From Pseudarthrobacter oxydans (GTDB lineage Bacteria > Actinomycetota > Actinomycetes > Actinomycetales > Micrococcaceae): a stretch of 64,000 bases of DNA. Within the stretch, counting starts at the first letter, position 1, and every line of letters begins with the position of its first letter. The translations under genes were made by a program, and so were the position numbers. The stretch is taken from assembly GCF_034258515.1 (NCBI RefSeq), contig NZ_CP139438.1:124001-188000 (forward strand). The letters run 5' to 3'. The notes under the pieces are model-generated. The model saw nothing but the letters and a program-made list of their open reading frames with translations, was not told the DNA's origin and did not search any database. Positions 1 to 7,883 of this stretch are shown in pieces.

Positions 1-2
1 GC

Positions 3-548
3 GGCCTCAGCATCTACACGCTGACGAACTTCACTGCCACATCAGCGGCCGTCGCAAGCTCAATTGTCACCGTCGCCTTCGGTATCGCAGACCAAGCGAA
101 TAAGCTCCGCTGTGGCGAGATCGACCAGCTCGAGTTCATCGAGAACTCCGAGCTCGTCGCCTTGGAAGCCGCGGTGAGCGCACTGTCGTCTTTTGTCGGC
201 CAGGCGCTCATCCCAGTTCCAGTACTCGGCGCCGTTATCGGCAACACGGTCGGCACAATAATGTACAAGGCGGCCGCATCATCCCTCTCGAAGGGAGAGG
301 CCGAGCTGATCGAACGCTATCTCAGCGAGCAGCGCGTGCTCGACGATCAGCTCGCCGGCGAGTACCAGGAGCTCATAGAGAAATTGGATCGAGGCATGTC
401 CGACTATCTCGGCTTACTCGAACGAGCCTTCTCGCCTGACGTGCAGGTCGCACTCATTGGATCAGCCGAACTCGCACGACGGCTGGATGTGCCTGCAGAC
501 GAAATTTTGGACTCCGACGAGAAGGTTCACGCCTATTTTCTCGACTAG
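3..548 (+). CDS. Hypothetical protein with glycine-zipper-like segment, 5' end outside window
   Basis: The frame is open from the left edge of the window to the TAG at 546-548, so this is the C-terminal 181 residues of a longer protein. The TTG at 162 is only an internal codon. About 60-90 residues into the visible part is a Gly-rich hydrophobic stretch (PVPVLGAVIGNTVGTIMYKA) that looks like a glycine zipper or membrane-inserting helix. A charged helical tail rich in Glu and Leu follows. I do not recognise the family. It lies beside a resolvase and decayed DNA, so it probably belongs to accessory or mobile DNA. Confidence 0.6.
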   Translation, partial: GLSIYTLTNFTATSAAVASSIVTVAFGIADQANKLRCGEIDQLEFIENSELVALEAAVSALSSFVGQALIPVPVLGAVIGNTVGTIMYKAAASSLSKGEAELIERYLSEQRVLDDQLAGEYQELIEKLDRGMSDYLGLLERAFSPDVQVALIGSAELARRLDVPADEILDSDEKVHAYFLD

Positions 549-624
549 TTTTTACGCTCAGAACAAAGGTGTCCTGAGTCCTTGCCATTCTTGCAGTGAG
601 TGGATGGACGCGATGGTAGGCCCT

Positions 625-1224
625 CTAAATGAGCTGCGTGGGAGGAAGCTGCTTCGGATGCATTCCGTTGGCGTGGCGGAGATATTGATAGACCGTTTCC
701 CTGCTGATTCCGTAGTCACGGGCGAGGACAACTTTCGGGATTCCGCTGCCCGCGCGTTGGACCAGCTCGGCTGCCCGTTCCGGTGTCAGCGTCTTCTTTC
801 TTCCCTTGTACACGCCGCGTTGCTGGGCCAAGGCGATGCCTTCCCGCTGACGCTCTCGAATGAGGGAGCGTTCGAATTCGGCGAAGGCTCCCATGACCGA
901 GAGCATGAGGTTAGCCATGGGGGAGTCCTCACCAGTGAAGACGAGGTGCTCCTTGATGAACTCGACACGTACCCCTCGTTTCGTAAGCCCTTGAACGAGG
1001 GCACGAAGGTCATCCAGGTTGCGGGCAAGCCGGTCCATGCTGTGCACCACGACTGTGTCCCCGTCGCGGGCGAACCGAAGCAGTTCTGTCAGCTGCGGCC
1101 GCGCAGTGTCCCTGCCGGAAGCTTTGTCCGTGAAGACTCGGTCGAGAACCTGCCCCTCGAGTTGGCGTTTCTCGTTCTGATCAAGGGTGCTGACCCGGAC
1201 GTAACCGATACGCTGACCAACCAT
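625..1224 (-). CDS. tnpR: Tn3-type serine recombinase / resolvase
   Basis: Site-specific serine recombinase of the resolvase/invertase family, 199 aa. The catalytic domain starts YVRVST with the nucleophile at Ser12, followed by HSMDRLARN (Arg65, Arg68) and the GAFAEFERSLIRERQREG motif at the start of the long dimer helix. A C-terminal Hin-type helix-turn-helix lies near residues 150-185 (GIPKVVLARDYGISRETVYQ). I chose ATG 1224 because TTGGAGG sits five bases upstream; a TTG at 1236 is possible. No transposase is present, so this is either a transposon remnant or a free resolvase. Resolvases usually act on a res site beside their own gene; see the repeat at 1388. Confidence 0.93.
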   Translation of the reverse strand: MVGQRIGYVRVSTLDQNEKRQLEGQVLDRVFTDKASGRDTARPQLTELLRFARDGDTVVVHSMDRLARNLDDLRALVQGLTKRGVRVEFIKEHLVFTGEDSPMANLMLSVMGAFAEFERSLIRERQREGIALAQQRGVYKGRKKTLTPERAAELVQRAGSGIPKVVLARDYGISRETVYQYLRHANGMHPKQLPPTQLI

Positions 1225-1387
1225 GACCGCCTCCAACTCTTAGTTGCGTGGAATTGTCCAAACATCCGGGAGGAGCGTCAAGAGTCAGCTCTGCTACCGA
1301 GGGCGCTACCTGTGAGTAGGCGAGTTTCGGCCGCGGCGGGGAACACACGCGCAGATGATGCATCACATGCCATACGCAGCCCTCTAG

Positions 1388-1409
1388 TTTACATAACGTG
1401 GCTATCGGC
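1388..1409. repeat. Res-like direct repeat, copy A
   Basis: TTTACATAACGT, then three bases, then TATCGGC. The same element with a four-base spacer recurs 738 bp away at 2126. It lies about 165 bp upstream of the resolvase start, where a res site would be expected. That it is bound by the resolvase is inference. Confidence 0.5.
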
Positions 1410-1507
1410 CTGACCAAATTTGAGTAGGGGGAGCGGTTGACCCCTTGTAGACACTCCGGCCGGGCTGGCCTCATGGGTCGAAGCACCTCTCTTGCCCTTC
1501 AGCTGAC

Positions 1508-1933
1508 TCAGATCTTCTTTTGCCCGGCACGCCTGAACAGATAGATTCCTGCGACATGACCCTTGGTGACTACGCCCTGCCCAGTTGCCAGCACACGGTT
1601 GGTAGAAGTCGACCCGGTTTCCACGAAGACATAACCGGCGTGCTCAAGATGCCAGCCAAGGGCTTCGATCTGCCCCAGGGTTACAGCAGTCGAAGCAGCC
1701 TGGACCAGGCGGTTTTCGGAGGACCCGAACGAAGAGTGTGAGCCAGCCAGAGAACTTACTTCCATCTCGACCTGAAAGAACTGGTCTCCATTTTGGTATG
1801 CCGTCTCTGCGAGGCCCACAGGGCTGTTTTTGTACGCTTCTTTAGCCCGTTCTGCTTCGCGCACCCGGACGCGTTCCTCATTGGCCGCCTGGCGTTCCCG
1901 CTCCTGATCGGCCCATTTTTCCCGCAAGCTCAT
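1508..1933 (-). CDS. Conserved actinobacterial hypothetical protein
   Basis: 141 aa. The N-terminal 35 residues are highly charged and helical (ERERQAANEERVRVREAER), probably coiled coil. The rest contains FFQVEMEV, a Ser-rich turn, IEALGWHLEHAGYVFVETGS and a C-terminal GIYLFRR. From memory this LEH.GYVFVETG / GIYLFR architecture is shared with small hypothetical proteins of other actinobacteria, often in accessory regions; I know no function. ATG 1933 is preceded by GAGGAC at short spacing. The gene sits between the two res-like repeats. Confidence 0.7.
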   Translation of the reverse strand: MSLREKWADQERERQAANEERVRVREAERAKEAYKNSPVGLAETAYQNGDQFFQVEMEVSSLAGSHSSFGSSENRLVQAASTAVTLGQIEALGWHLEHAGYVFVETGSTSTNRVLATGQGVVTKGHVAGIYLFRRAGQKKI

Positions 1934-2125
1934 TTAGTCCTCAATCGTCATCAGTTATCAGGGAGTCGGGCATTATGAATCCAAGTCGCTGCCCAGCACA
2001 TTCACACCATAAGGCGGGCAGACAGATCTCAAAGGCTAGGCCTCGCAATGATTGGGCTGTGTCGGGTGAAGTGCCTGCCAAGAGTCTGGTTTCGAGCACA
2101 CGGCGATCCCGCTCCCCTGCGTAGC

Positions 2126-2148
2126 TTTACATAACGTCGGTTATCGGC
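2126..2148. repeat. Res-like direct repeat, copy B
   Basis: TTTACATAACGT, CGGT, TATCGGC, in the same orientation as copy A at 1388. In this copy ATAAC and GTTAT form a 5-bp inverted repeat around four bases, as expected for a recombinase binding site. The two copies bracket the small gene at 1508-1933. Confidence 0.5.
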
Positions 2149-2272
2149 ATTCAAAATGGAAGGTGTTCCGAGAACCCTATTGGAGCCATCCCGAAGTGAG
2201 ATGGCCGACGCCTCGCTTGGGGTGGAGCATTCGCCAGGCCGTTTGTGCAGTATGACGTGAACAGGGAGCGCC

Positions 2273-2755
2273 ATGGGCTATACCCGCTACTACTTTCCTG
2301 GCCTGAGGGCGACTGCCGAGGTAATCGCTGATGCGCGCATGATCGTGGCAGCATCAGGCCGTAACCATCTGCGGCCCGAACGGCCAAGGACTTTCCATCA
2401 TCCCTGAGCATTAGGCTATCCGGTTGAACGGCCTCAAGGCTGCCGGCAAAGCATTCGAAACATTCCATCTGCGGAGCGCCAGGAAGCTCGGATATCCAAG
2501 GATGACTGGGTCTAGTAAGACTTGGAACCGGCCTTAGGACGAGGTAGTTACAGCGGTCTTGATAGCCGCTGCCGTCCGGGCGCTGAGATCGAGAACGGAC
2601 CTCGTCATGAGCGACGGGCTTTGGGATGACTGGACCGCCGGTCTCCATCTGTTCGAGAGTGCGGTGCGGCCACTGGCGCACCAAGACAAGATCGGACTGG
2701 AGCTCTACATCGAGCGGATGCGGCCGGAGTCTTTCCTAGCTGACTGCTCAGCGTC
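2273..2755 (+). pseudogene. Decayed 'MGYT' family phage/plasmid-type hypothetical gene
   Basis: ATG 2273 opens with MGYTRYYFPG and runs 44 codons to a TGA at 2405. Homology then resumes in another frame at 2415 (AIRLNG, FETFHL, SSKTWNRP), meets a TAG at 2535 and continues as DEVVTAVLIAAAVRA and SDGLWDDW. From memory intact relatives start MGYTHYW and carry CKTA.KPYD.VVTAVL and SDG...DW in the same order, so this is one gene broken by at least one frameshift and one or more stops. The role of the family is unknown to me; it is common in phages and plasmids. Confidence 0.6.
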
Positions 2756-2765
2756 ACCGCAGCTC

Positions 2766-3500
2766 CTACCCCCGCAGCGCACCCAGCCCCGAAATCAGCG
2801 CCTCGAGCCCCAGACTGAAAGCCGCATCCGCGGGGGACCGGTCGTTATTCGCCGCACTCCGCACGGCGGCGGTGAAATGAGGCGTCGAGCCGGCCATCGT
2901 GCCCGAATCGAAAATATCCGCCGGTGCCGTGACGTCGTATGCGGAGCCGAAAATAAAGGACTCCAGTGCCACGATCGAGGACACCACCCGATCCTGCGGG
3001 AATCCGGCGTCGAGAAATCCCTTGCTCACGGTCTCGTACATCGCCAGCGTCTGCGGCGCGTCCGTCACCGGAAGAACGGCAATGACCGGAATGAGCGGCG
3101 TATGCCGGGCGAAGACATTCCGGTAGCTCCACGCCCAGCTTCGTACCGCCTCTTCCCAGGGAGCCGAGCCAAAATCGGACACATCCACCAGTGAGGTCAA
3201 ATGGTCCTCCACCAGGAGCAGGACGTCCCTTTTCGAGGCCACATGGTTGTAAAGGGCCGACGGCGCCACGTCCAGTTCCTTGGCCAAGCCCGCCATGGTG
3301 AGGCCGTCGTAGCCCTTGCGGTTGATGAGTTCCAGCGCCGCCGCCGTGATCCCCGCCTTGTCCAGCAGTGCGGCGGACGGCCGTCCCGCACGCCTCCTGG
3401 CCCCCGCATTTCCAGCGGGGGTCCCGGAATTCCCCACGGAGCGTCCCTGTACAGCTGGTCCTGCCGGCATCACTGGCCTTTCGTCGGTGGTCTCCAGCAT
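2766..3500 (-). CDS. TetR/AcrR family regulator, divergent from putrescine oxidase
   Basis: DNA-binding repressor, 244 aa. The helix-turn-helix lies near residues 50-90 (GYDGLTMAGLAKELDVAPSA followed by LYNHVASKRDVL), with a C-terminal ligand domain of TetR_C type. I chose ATG 3500 (MLETTDERP), preceded by TGGA; a TTG at 3533 would lie closer to the operator. It is transcribed away from puo across a gap holding the palindrome at 3548. A near-identical palindrome precedes the agmatine deiminase operon at 16.1 kb, so the likely regulon is puo, agmatine deiminase and amidase, with a polyamine or aldehyde as inducer. Regulon and ligand are inference. Confidence 0.9.
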   Translation of the reverse strand: MLETTDERPVMPAGPAVQGRSVGNSGTPAGNAGARRRAGRPSAALLDKAGITAAALELINRKGYDGLTMAGLAKELDVAPSALYNHVASKRDVLLLVEDHLTSLVDVSDFGSAPWEEAVRSWAWSYRNVFARHTPLIPVIAVLPVTDAPQTLAMYETVSKGFLDAGFPQDRVVSSIVALESFIFGSAYDVTAPADIFDSGTMAGSTPHFTAAVRSAANNDRSPADAAFSLGLEALISGLGALRG

Positions 3501-3547
3501 TATTCCATCCGGCACTTCCGGTCCCGGAGCCAAACAGCTATTATTCT

Positions 3548-3572
3548 AATAAATGAACGTCATTCATTTACT
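3548..3572. promoter_or_regulatory. TetR-type operator, polyamine copy 1
   Basis: A 25-bp imperfect palindrome around AAATGAACGTCATTCATTT; 10 of 12 arm positions pair about a central base at 3560. It lies between the TetR start (3500) and the putrescine oxidase start (3606). The sequence is nearly the same as the perfect palindrome at 16097. Confidence 0.8.
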
Positions 3573-3605
3573 GGTTCCCGGCAAAGGAACCCAAGAGAGG
3601 ACATC

Positions 3606-4991
3606 ATGCTGAACCTGAACCGCGACGTCGTGGTCGTCGGAGCCGGGCCCTCGGGACTCACCGCAGCCCGCGAACTGAAGAAGGCCGGCCTCAGCGTCGC
3701 CGTGCTGGAGGCCCGCGACCGCGTAGGCGGCCGCACCTGGACCGACACCGTGGACGGGGCCATGCTCGAAATCGGCGGCCAGTGGGTTTCCCCGGACCAA
3801 ACCGTGCTCCTGGACCTCCTCCAGGAACTCGGCCTCCGGACCTACCCGCGCTACCGGGAGGGCGATTCCATGTACATCGGCAAGGATGGCATCCCGGTTC
3901 GCTACGCCGGCGACACCTTCCCCGTGGACCCGGACACCGAAGCCGAAATGAACAAGCTCATCAGCCTGCTGGATGGCCTCGCCGCCGAGATCGGCCCCAC
4001 CGAGCCCTGGGCCCACCCCAAGGCCCGGGAACTGGACACCGTCTCCTTCCACCACTGGCTGCGCCGGCACTCCGCGAATGAAGAGGCCTGCAGTAACATC
4101 GGCCTCTTCATCGCCGGCGGCATGCTCACCAAGCCGGCCCATGCCTTCTCCGCCCTGCAGGCTGTGCTGATGGCCGCCTCCGCGGGGTCCTTCACCCACC
4201 TCACGGACGAGGACTTCATCCTGGACCGGCGTGTTGTGGGCGGCATGCAGCAGGTCTCGCTGCTGCTGGCGCAGGAGCTGGGGGACGACGTCGTCCTTAA
4301 CTCTCCGGTGCGTACCATCAACTGGGAGCCGGACGCCGACGGCGGCCACCGCGTCACCGTCGAATCGGACCGTGCCACCGTCAACGCCCGGTTCGTGATC
4401 ATGGCGGTGCCGCCCAACCTCTACTCGCGGGTCTCCTTCAACCCGCCGCTGCCGCGCCGCCAGCACCAGATGCACCAGCACCAGTCCCTGGGCCTGGTCA
4501 TCAAGGTCCATGCCGTCTACAGCCGCCCGTTCTGGCGGAACTCCGGCCTCTCCGGCACCTGCTTCGGCGCCGGGTCCCTGGTCCAGGAGGTTTACGACAA
4601 CACCAACTTCGGCGATACCAGGGGCACCCTGGTGGGCTTCGTCTCCGATGAAAAGGCCGACGCCGTCTTCGAGTTGGGTGCCGACGAACGCCAGCGTGCC
4701 ATCCTGGAGTCGATCGCCGGCTTCCTCGGCGCTGAAGCGCTTGAGCCCGAGGTCTACTACGAGTCCGACTGGGGCTCGGAGGAATGGACCCGCGGCGCCT
4801 ATGCCTCCAGCTACGACCTCGGCGGGCTTCACCGCTACGGCAAGGACCAGCACGTGCCGGTCGGACCCATCTACTGGTCCTCCTCCGACCTCGCCGCGGA
4901 AGGCTACCAGCACGTGGACGGCGCAATCCGGATGGGGCTCCGCACCGCTGCCAGCATCCGCGAAGCAGCGAAGTTGCCCGTTCCGGCCTAA
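3606..4991 (+). CDS. puo: Putrescine oxidase (FAD-dependent amine oxidase)
   Basis: 461 aa. Oxidises putrescine to 4-aminobutanal with release of ammonia and hydrogen peroxide; cytoplasmic flavoprotein. The N-terminal dinucleotide fold has GAGPSG at residues 12-17, then EARDRVGGRTW. IGGQWVSPDQ, GLFIAGGMLTKPAH, PPLPRRQHQMHQHQS and ESDWGSEEWTRG match what I remember of the Rhodococcus and Kocuria putrescine oxidases closely, more than other monoamine oxidases. ATG 3606 follows AGAGAGGACATC; the frame stays open upstream but through the operator and TetR gene. It is controlled from the palindrome at 3548. The aldehyde product would need a dehydrogenase not seen in this window. Confidence 0.93.
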   Translation: MLNLNRDVVVVGAGPSGLTAARELKKAGLSVAVLEARDRVGGRTWTDTVDGAMLEIGGQWVSPDQTVLLDLLQELGLRTYPRYREGDSMYIGKDGIPVRYAGDTFPVDPDTEAEMNKLISLLDGLAAEIGPTEPWAHPKARELDTVSFHHWLRRHSANEEACSNIGLFIAGGMLTKPAHAFSALQAVLMAASAGSFTHLTDEDFILDRRVVGGMQQVSLLLAQELGDDVVLNSPVRTINWEPDADGGHRVTVESDRATVNARFVIMAVPPNLYSRVSFNPPLPRRQHQMHQHQSLGLVIKVHAVYSRPFWRNSGLSGTCFGAGSLVQEVYDNTNFGDTRGTLVGFVSDEKADAVFELGADERQRAILESIAGFLGAEALEPEVYYESDWGSEEWTRGAYASSYDLGGLHRYGKDQHVPVGPIYWSSSDLAAEGYQHVDGAIRMGLRTAASIREAAKLPVPA

Positions 4992-5014
4992 AGCGGGACC
5001 GGCCCGGCTGGAAT

Positions 5015-5028
5015 GTAAGCATGCTTAC
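5015..5028. promoter_or_regulatory. Perfect palindrome GTAAGCATGCTTAC
   Basis: A 14-bp perfect palindrome 53 bp upstream of the PNPOx-like gene. The same core occurs at 10711 and 10838 around the MarR gene and the DUF3618 operon, so it is a candidate MarR operator. Confidence 0.65.
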
Positions 5029-5080
5029 CAATAGGCTGGCGGTGGGGAGCGTCCCCGCACGCAGACGAATGAGGTGAGAC

Positions 5081-5563
5081 ATGACCGACACCGGGAGCAT
5101 CAGCAAGGTTACGGACATCATCAACCACTCCCACATCGGGATGTTGACTACCATCAACGAGGAAGGCGCACTCGTCAGCCGGCCGCTCGCCGTCCAGGAT
5201 GTTAAGGACGACGGCGACATGTGGTTCTTCACGGGCCTCGGCACCTCACAGGTTGCGCATGTCCGGGCTGACCCGCGCGTTAACGTTTCCTTTGGCAAGA
5301 ACACCGAGTGGGTTTCCGTCGCGGGGACCGCAGAGGTGGTGACGGACCGGGCAAAGATCCGTGAAATGTGGAACCAGGCTGTCGAAGCGTGGTTCCCCGA
5401 CGGACCGGACACCCCCGAGGTGTGCCTGCTCCGGATCGACTCCGACTCAGCCGAATACTGGACCAGCCCTGGCGGAACGGCCGCCACGGTGCTCCAGTGG
5501 GCCAAGTCCAAGGTCACCAACAGCCGGATGAGCGTCGGCGAGAGCGGCAGGGTGGAGCTTTAG
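5081..5563 (+). CDS. Pyridoxamine 5'-phosphate oxidase-like general stress protein
   Basis: 160 aa, PNPOx-like split-barrel protein of the general stress protein 26 type. HIGMLTTINEEGALVSRPLA is the typical first strand pair, followed by DMWFFTGLGTSQVAHVRADP and a WTSPGG segment near the end. Such proteins bind FMN or related cofactors; the substrate is unknown. ATG 5081 follows GAGGTGAGAC. The palindrome at 5015 suggests it belongs to the same stress regulon as the genes at 8.7-10.7 kb. The stop overlaps that of the convergent DUF6919-like gene. Confidence 0.85.
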   Translation: MTDTGSISKVTDIINHSHIGMLTTINEEGALVSRPLAVQDVKDDGDMWFFTGLGTSQVAHVRADPRVNVSFGKNTEWVSVAGTAEVVTDRAKIREMWNQAVEAWFPDGPDTPEVCLLRIDSDSAEYWTSPGGTAATVLQWAKSKVTNSRMSVGESGRVEL

Positions 5564-6168
5564 TCCAGCTCCACCCTTTGCAGCGCTGCGAGAACCTCCG
5601 GCAGCAGGAGATCATTCCGTCCCCAGGCGGGATCGAAGACCTCCACGTACCAGGAGTCGGACAGCAGCAGGGCCAGGGCATCGTTGGTTTCGTCCGCCCA
5701 GTCCTGGACCTGCTCCTCCTCCACCGGATTTTCGCTTGACCCGAGGACCGTGGTCACTTCTGTCCCGGTCAGGGTCACAGGTATTGCTGCGCTGCTGGCC
5801 TCACCGGGAGCATGGGCCACCGTCACCAGTTCCGTGCGGGTGGACAGGGCCAGCAGCGCAGTGGCCGCGGCGGCGGAGCAGAATCCTGTTACGTACTGCC
5901 GCTGCGCAGCCGATTCGGTCCTGATGCCGGGCTGGGACTCCTTCGTGAAAATCCCGTTTCGGTTCAGCTCGGCGAGGGCAGCAGCAAGCGGCCGGGTTTC
6001 ATCGTCGAAGCCGGGCGCGAACGTGCCCGGCTGGTACTGGCTTGCCCCTTCCAGCCACCGGGCGGTCAGCTCGCCGGCGGCCGCAAGCGTCGTGGCCTGC
6101 CGCCAGACCCCGCGGTCTTCCAGCAGCCGGCCGAACTGGTCACGGGTTGGCAATTCCTGAGGATCCAT
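5560..6168 (-). CDS. DUF6919-like hypothetical protein
   Basis: 202 aa. The order ELTARWLEGASQYQPG, LAALAELNRNGIFTKESQPG and QRQYVTGFCS is what I recall for the DUF6919 family of Streptomyces and relatives, whose role is unknown. No signal peptide or membrane segment. ATG 6168 lies outside any neighbour. Convergent with the PNPOx-like gene, sharing 4 bp. Confidence 0.75.
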   Translation of the reverse strand: MDPQELPTRDQFGRLLEDRGVWRQATTLAAAGELTARWLEGASQYQPGTFAPGFDDETRPLAAALAELNRNGIFTKESQPGIRTESAAQRQYVTGFCSAAAATALLALSTRTELVTVAHAPGEASSAAIPVTLTGTEVTTVLGSSENPVEEEQVQDWADETNDALALLLSDSWYVEVFDPAWGRNDLLLPEVLAALQRVELD

Positions 6169-6233
6169 CTTCGGATGCTATCGCCGCTGCGCGCTCCGTT
6201 CCATGGAAGCGACACAACGGGTAACGTCCGGCC

Positions 6234-6845
6234 CTAAGCCTGCTCGGCGGGGATGCCTGCTGCCCTCTCGGCGGCGGCGAGGGTGGCACCGAGGCTGGTG
6301 ACGGCGTCGGGATACCCCTGTTGGGGGGCCATGCGCAGCGCCTCAGCCTGCCGCATTGCCTTGATGAGGGCGGAGGTTTCCGGTGTCCGGACATCGGTCA
6401 GTGCCGGGTAATCGATCAGGCAGGCCGGATCCAGCTCGTACCGGCGCCACCGCGCGATCAGTTCGTCGTGGCGCGCCTGCGCTTCCCGGTGCGCGGCCAC
6501 CTGCTGCAGGGATTCCCGGCGGCCGCTGCGCCACGCGAAGTACCGCGGGCTGCTCCGGTACGCAGCCACTCCGGCAGCCACACCAGCACCGCCAAGGAAC
6601 AGTCCTGCCCAAGGGGATATGAACGCCGGGATCAGCAAGGCGGGAACAGCCACGCATGCGCCCAGGAACAGATCCCAGAAGAGCTGGTCCGACCGTTCCG
6701 CATTGTCCTCCCGCGCGAGGAGGGAACGGCGCCGGATGACAAAGACCGTGGCCGCCACGCTGGCCACCAGCACCAGGCCGCACAAAACCACCGCACCTGT
6801 CCCCTGCAGCACGCCCTGCACTGCGGCTTCCGCCATGTCTGACAC
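6234..6845 (-). CDS. Small membrane protein, function unknown
   Basis: 203 aa from GTG 6845, chosen because GGAGG lies six bases upstream; ATG 6836 three codons in is an alternative. Transmembrane segments: about residues 14-34 (VVLCGLVLVASVAATVFVI) and a hairpin near 55-90 (FLGACVAVPALLIPAFISPW, LFLGGAGVAAGVAAY). A cytoplasmic helical tail follows, rich in Arg and Ala (HREAQARHDELIARWRRYEL). I do not recognise the family. It is divergent from the VOC gene. Confidence 0.65.
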   Translation of the reverse strand: MSDMAEAAVQGVLQGTGAVVLCGLVLVASVAATVFVIRRRSLLAREDNAERSDQLFWDLFLGACVAVPALLIPAFISPWAGLFLGGAGVAAGVAAYRSSPRYFAWRSGRRESLQQVAAHREAQARHDELIARWRRYELDPACLIDYPALTDVRTPETSALIKAMRQAEALRMAPQQGYPDAVTSLGATLAAAERAAGIPAEQA

Positions 6846-7000
6846 CTTGCACCTCCGGCATTGAAGGCCCGGACAAACAAACCCGGGTGGTTCTTCCATT
6901 GCAACGTTTTCCGGCCGCCCGGTCAATGGCCGGAACCCCGGGTTCAGGGCACGCCCGGAAGTCCCTTTCTGCCCGGGGCAAGGCACCGTACCGTGGGACC

Positions 7001-7381
7001 ATGAGAATCAAAATGTGCAGCATCCACGTCAAGGACCCGGCCGCCGCCCACGCCTTCTACACAGGGACCCTGGGCTTTGAGACCCTGATGGCCATGCCGG
7101 AGTACAACCTGTACATCATCAAGGACCCGGGCGCCGGCAACGGATCTGTCGGGCTGTTGCTGGAGCCCAGCGACAACCCCATCGGCGCCACGTACATGAA
7201 TGCAGTGCACGACGCCGGGCTCCCCGCCGTAGTGTTCGGCGTCCCGGATGTGCAGGCTGAGTACGAGCGCCTGCTCGCGGCCGGGGTCAGCTTCAAGAGC
7301 GGCCCCACGGAGGATCCCTCCGGGATCAGCGCTGTGTTTGACGACGGCTGCGGGAACTTCGTCCAGCTGCACCAGGACTGA
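7001..7381 (+). CDS. VOC family (glyoxalase/bleomycin-resistance fold) protein
   Basis: 126 aa with two beta-alpha-beta-beta-beta modules: IKMCSIHVKDPAAAHAFYTG at the start and a C-terminal FDDGCGNFVQLHQD, the usual metal-site glutamate region of the vicinal-oxygen-chelate fold. Substrate unknown. I chose ATG 7001. TACCGT ends six bases before it, so the mRNA may be leaderless; there is no good Shine-Dalgarno. Longer upstream readings overlap the divergent gene. Confidence 0.85.
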   Translation: MRIKMCSIHVKDPAAAHAFYTGTLGFETLMAMPEYNLYIIKDPGAGNGSVGLLLEPSDNPIGATYMNAVHDAGLPAVVFGVPDVQAEYERLLAAGVSFKSGPTEDPSGISAVFDDGCGNFVQLHQD

Positions 7382-7441
7382 CGCGACCTGGCGGGGTAGC
7401 CGTGAGGCAGGCCTGCCCTGACAAGCCTAGGTTTTGGGCGG

Positions 7442-7846
7442 CTATTCGGCCTTGGCGCGGGCCTTCTTGGCTTCCTTCTTGGAGGATTCTTCCTTGACGC
7501 GCTGGGCCTCGGCCCGGACGGCGGCGTGCGTGGCGCGCTCGGTGACCAGCCACTGCGGGGGAGCCTGGAGCAGCGCGGTGATTTCCGCCGTCGTCAGCGC
7601 TTCCTCGACGCCGCCACGGGCCAGCCCGCTGATGGAAACGTTCAGCTTCTGCGCCACCACCGGGCGGGGATGCGGGCCGTTGCGGCGCAGCTCGGCGAGC
7701 CACTCCGGCGGGTTGGCCTGGAGCTCGGCGAACTCGGCACGCGTGATGGTTGAATCCTGGAACTCCTGCGGTGTTGCGGGCAGATAGATGCCAAGTTTCT
7801 TGGCAACGGTGGCCGGCTTCATGGACTGGGAGTTTGCAGAGGTCAT
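7442..7846 (-). CDS. DUF5997 family protein
   Basis: 134 aa. MKPATVAKKLGIYLPATPQE, PPEWLAELRRNGPHPRPVVA and KLNVSISGLARGG are signatures of this actinobacterial family, followed by a Lys/Ala-rich tail (KEESSKKEAKKARAKAE). GPHPRPVVAQKLNVSISGL resembles a DNA-binding helix pair, so a nucleic-acid role is possible. Divergent, 37 bp apart, from the LysR-substrate-domain gene; from memory this pairing recurs in actinobacteria. The ATG is preceded by TACCCT and six bases, suggesting a leaderless transcript. Confidence 0.85.
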   Translation of the reverse strand: MTSANSQSMKPATVAKKLGIYLPATPQEFQDSTITRAEFAELQANPPEWLAELRRNGPHPRPVVAQKLNVSISGLARGGVEEALTTAEITALLQAPPQWLVTERATHAAVRAEAQRVKEESSKKEAKKARAKAE

Positions 7847-7883
7847 GCTTCAAGGGTATCCGGGCGGACGGTACTGTGAAGAC
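7847..7883. promoter_or_regulatory. Divergent leaderless promoter pair
   Basis: The 37-bp gap has TACTGT followed by GAAGAC and the GTG of the + strand gene. On the - strand TACCCT is followed by TTGAAGC-type spacing and ATG, with a TTCACA -35 candidate 16 bp upstream. No Shine-Dalgarno fits either gene, so both transcripts probably begin at the start codon and the two promoters overlap. Confidence 0.5.

Noticed and set aside
457..1413. A 318-codon frame on the + strand across the resolvase
   Set aside because: Antisense to the intact resolvase and without recognisable motifs.
1425..1447. GGGG...CCCC near 1429 as a Tn3 terminal repeat
   Set aside because: Starts with GGGGTC on the minus strand but lacks the TAAG end at 38 bp, and no second copy is found.
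2559..3194. Long + strand frame as a separate gene
   Set aside because: Its first third is the tail of the decayed MGYT-family gene; the rest is antisense to the TetR gene.
3564..4913. A 449-codon frame antisense to putrescine oxidase
   Set aside because: Composition is low-complexity Gly/Val/Asp with no domain; the sense frame is a full-length enzyme.
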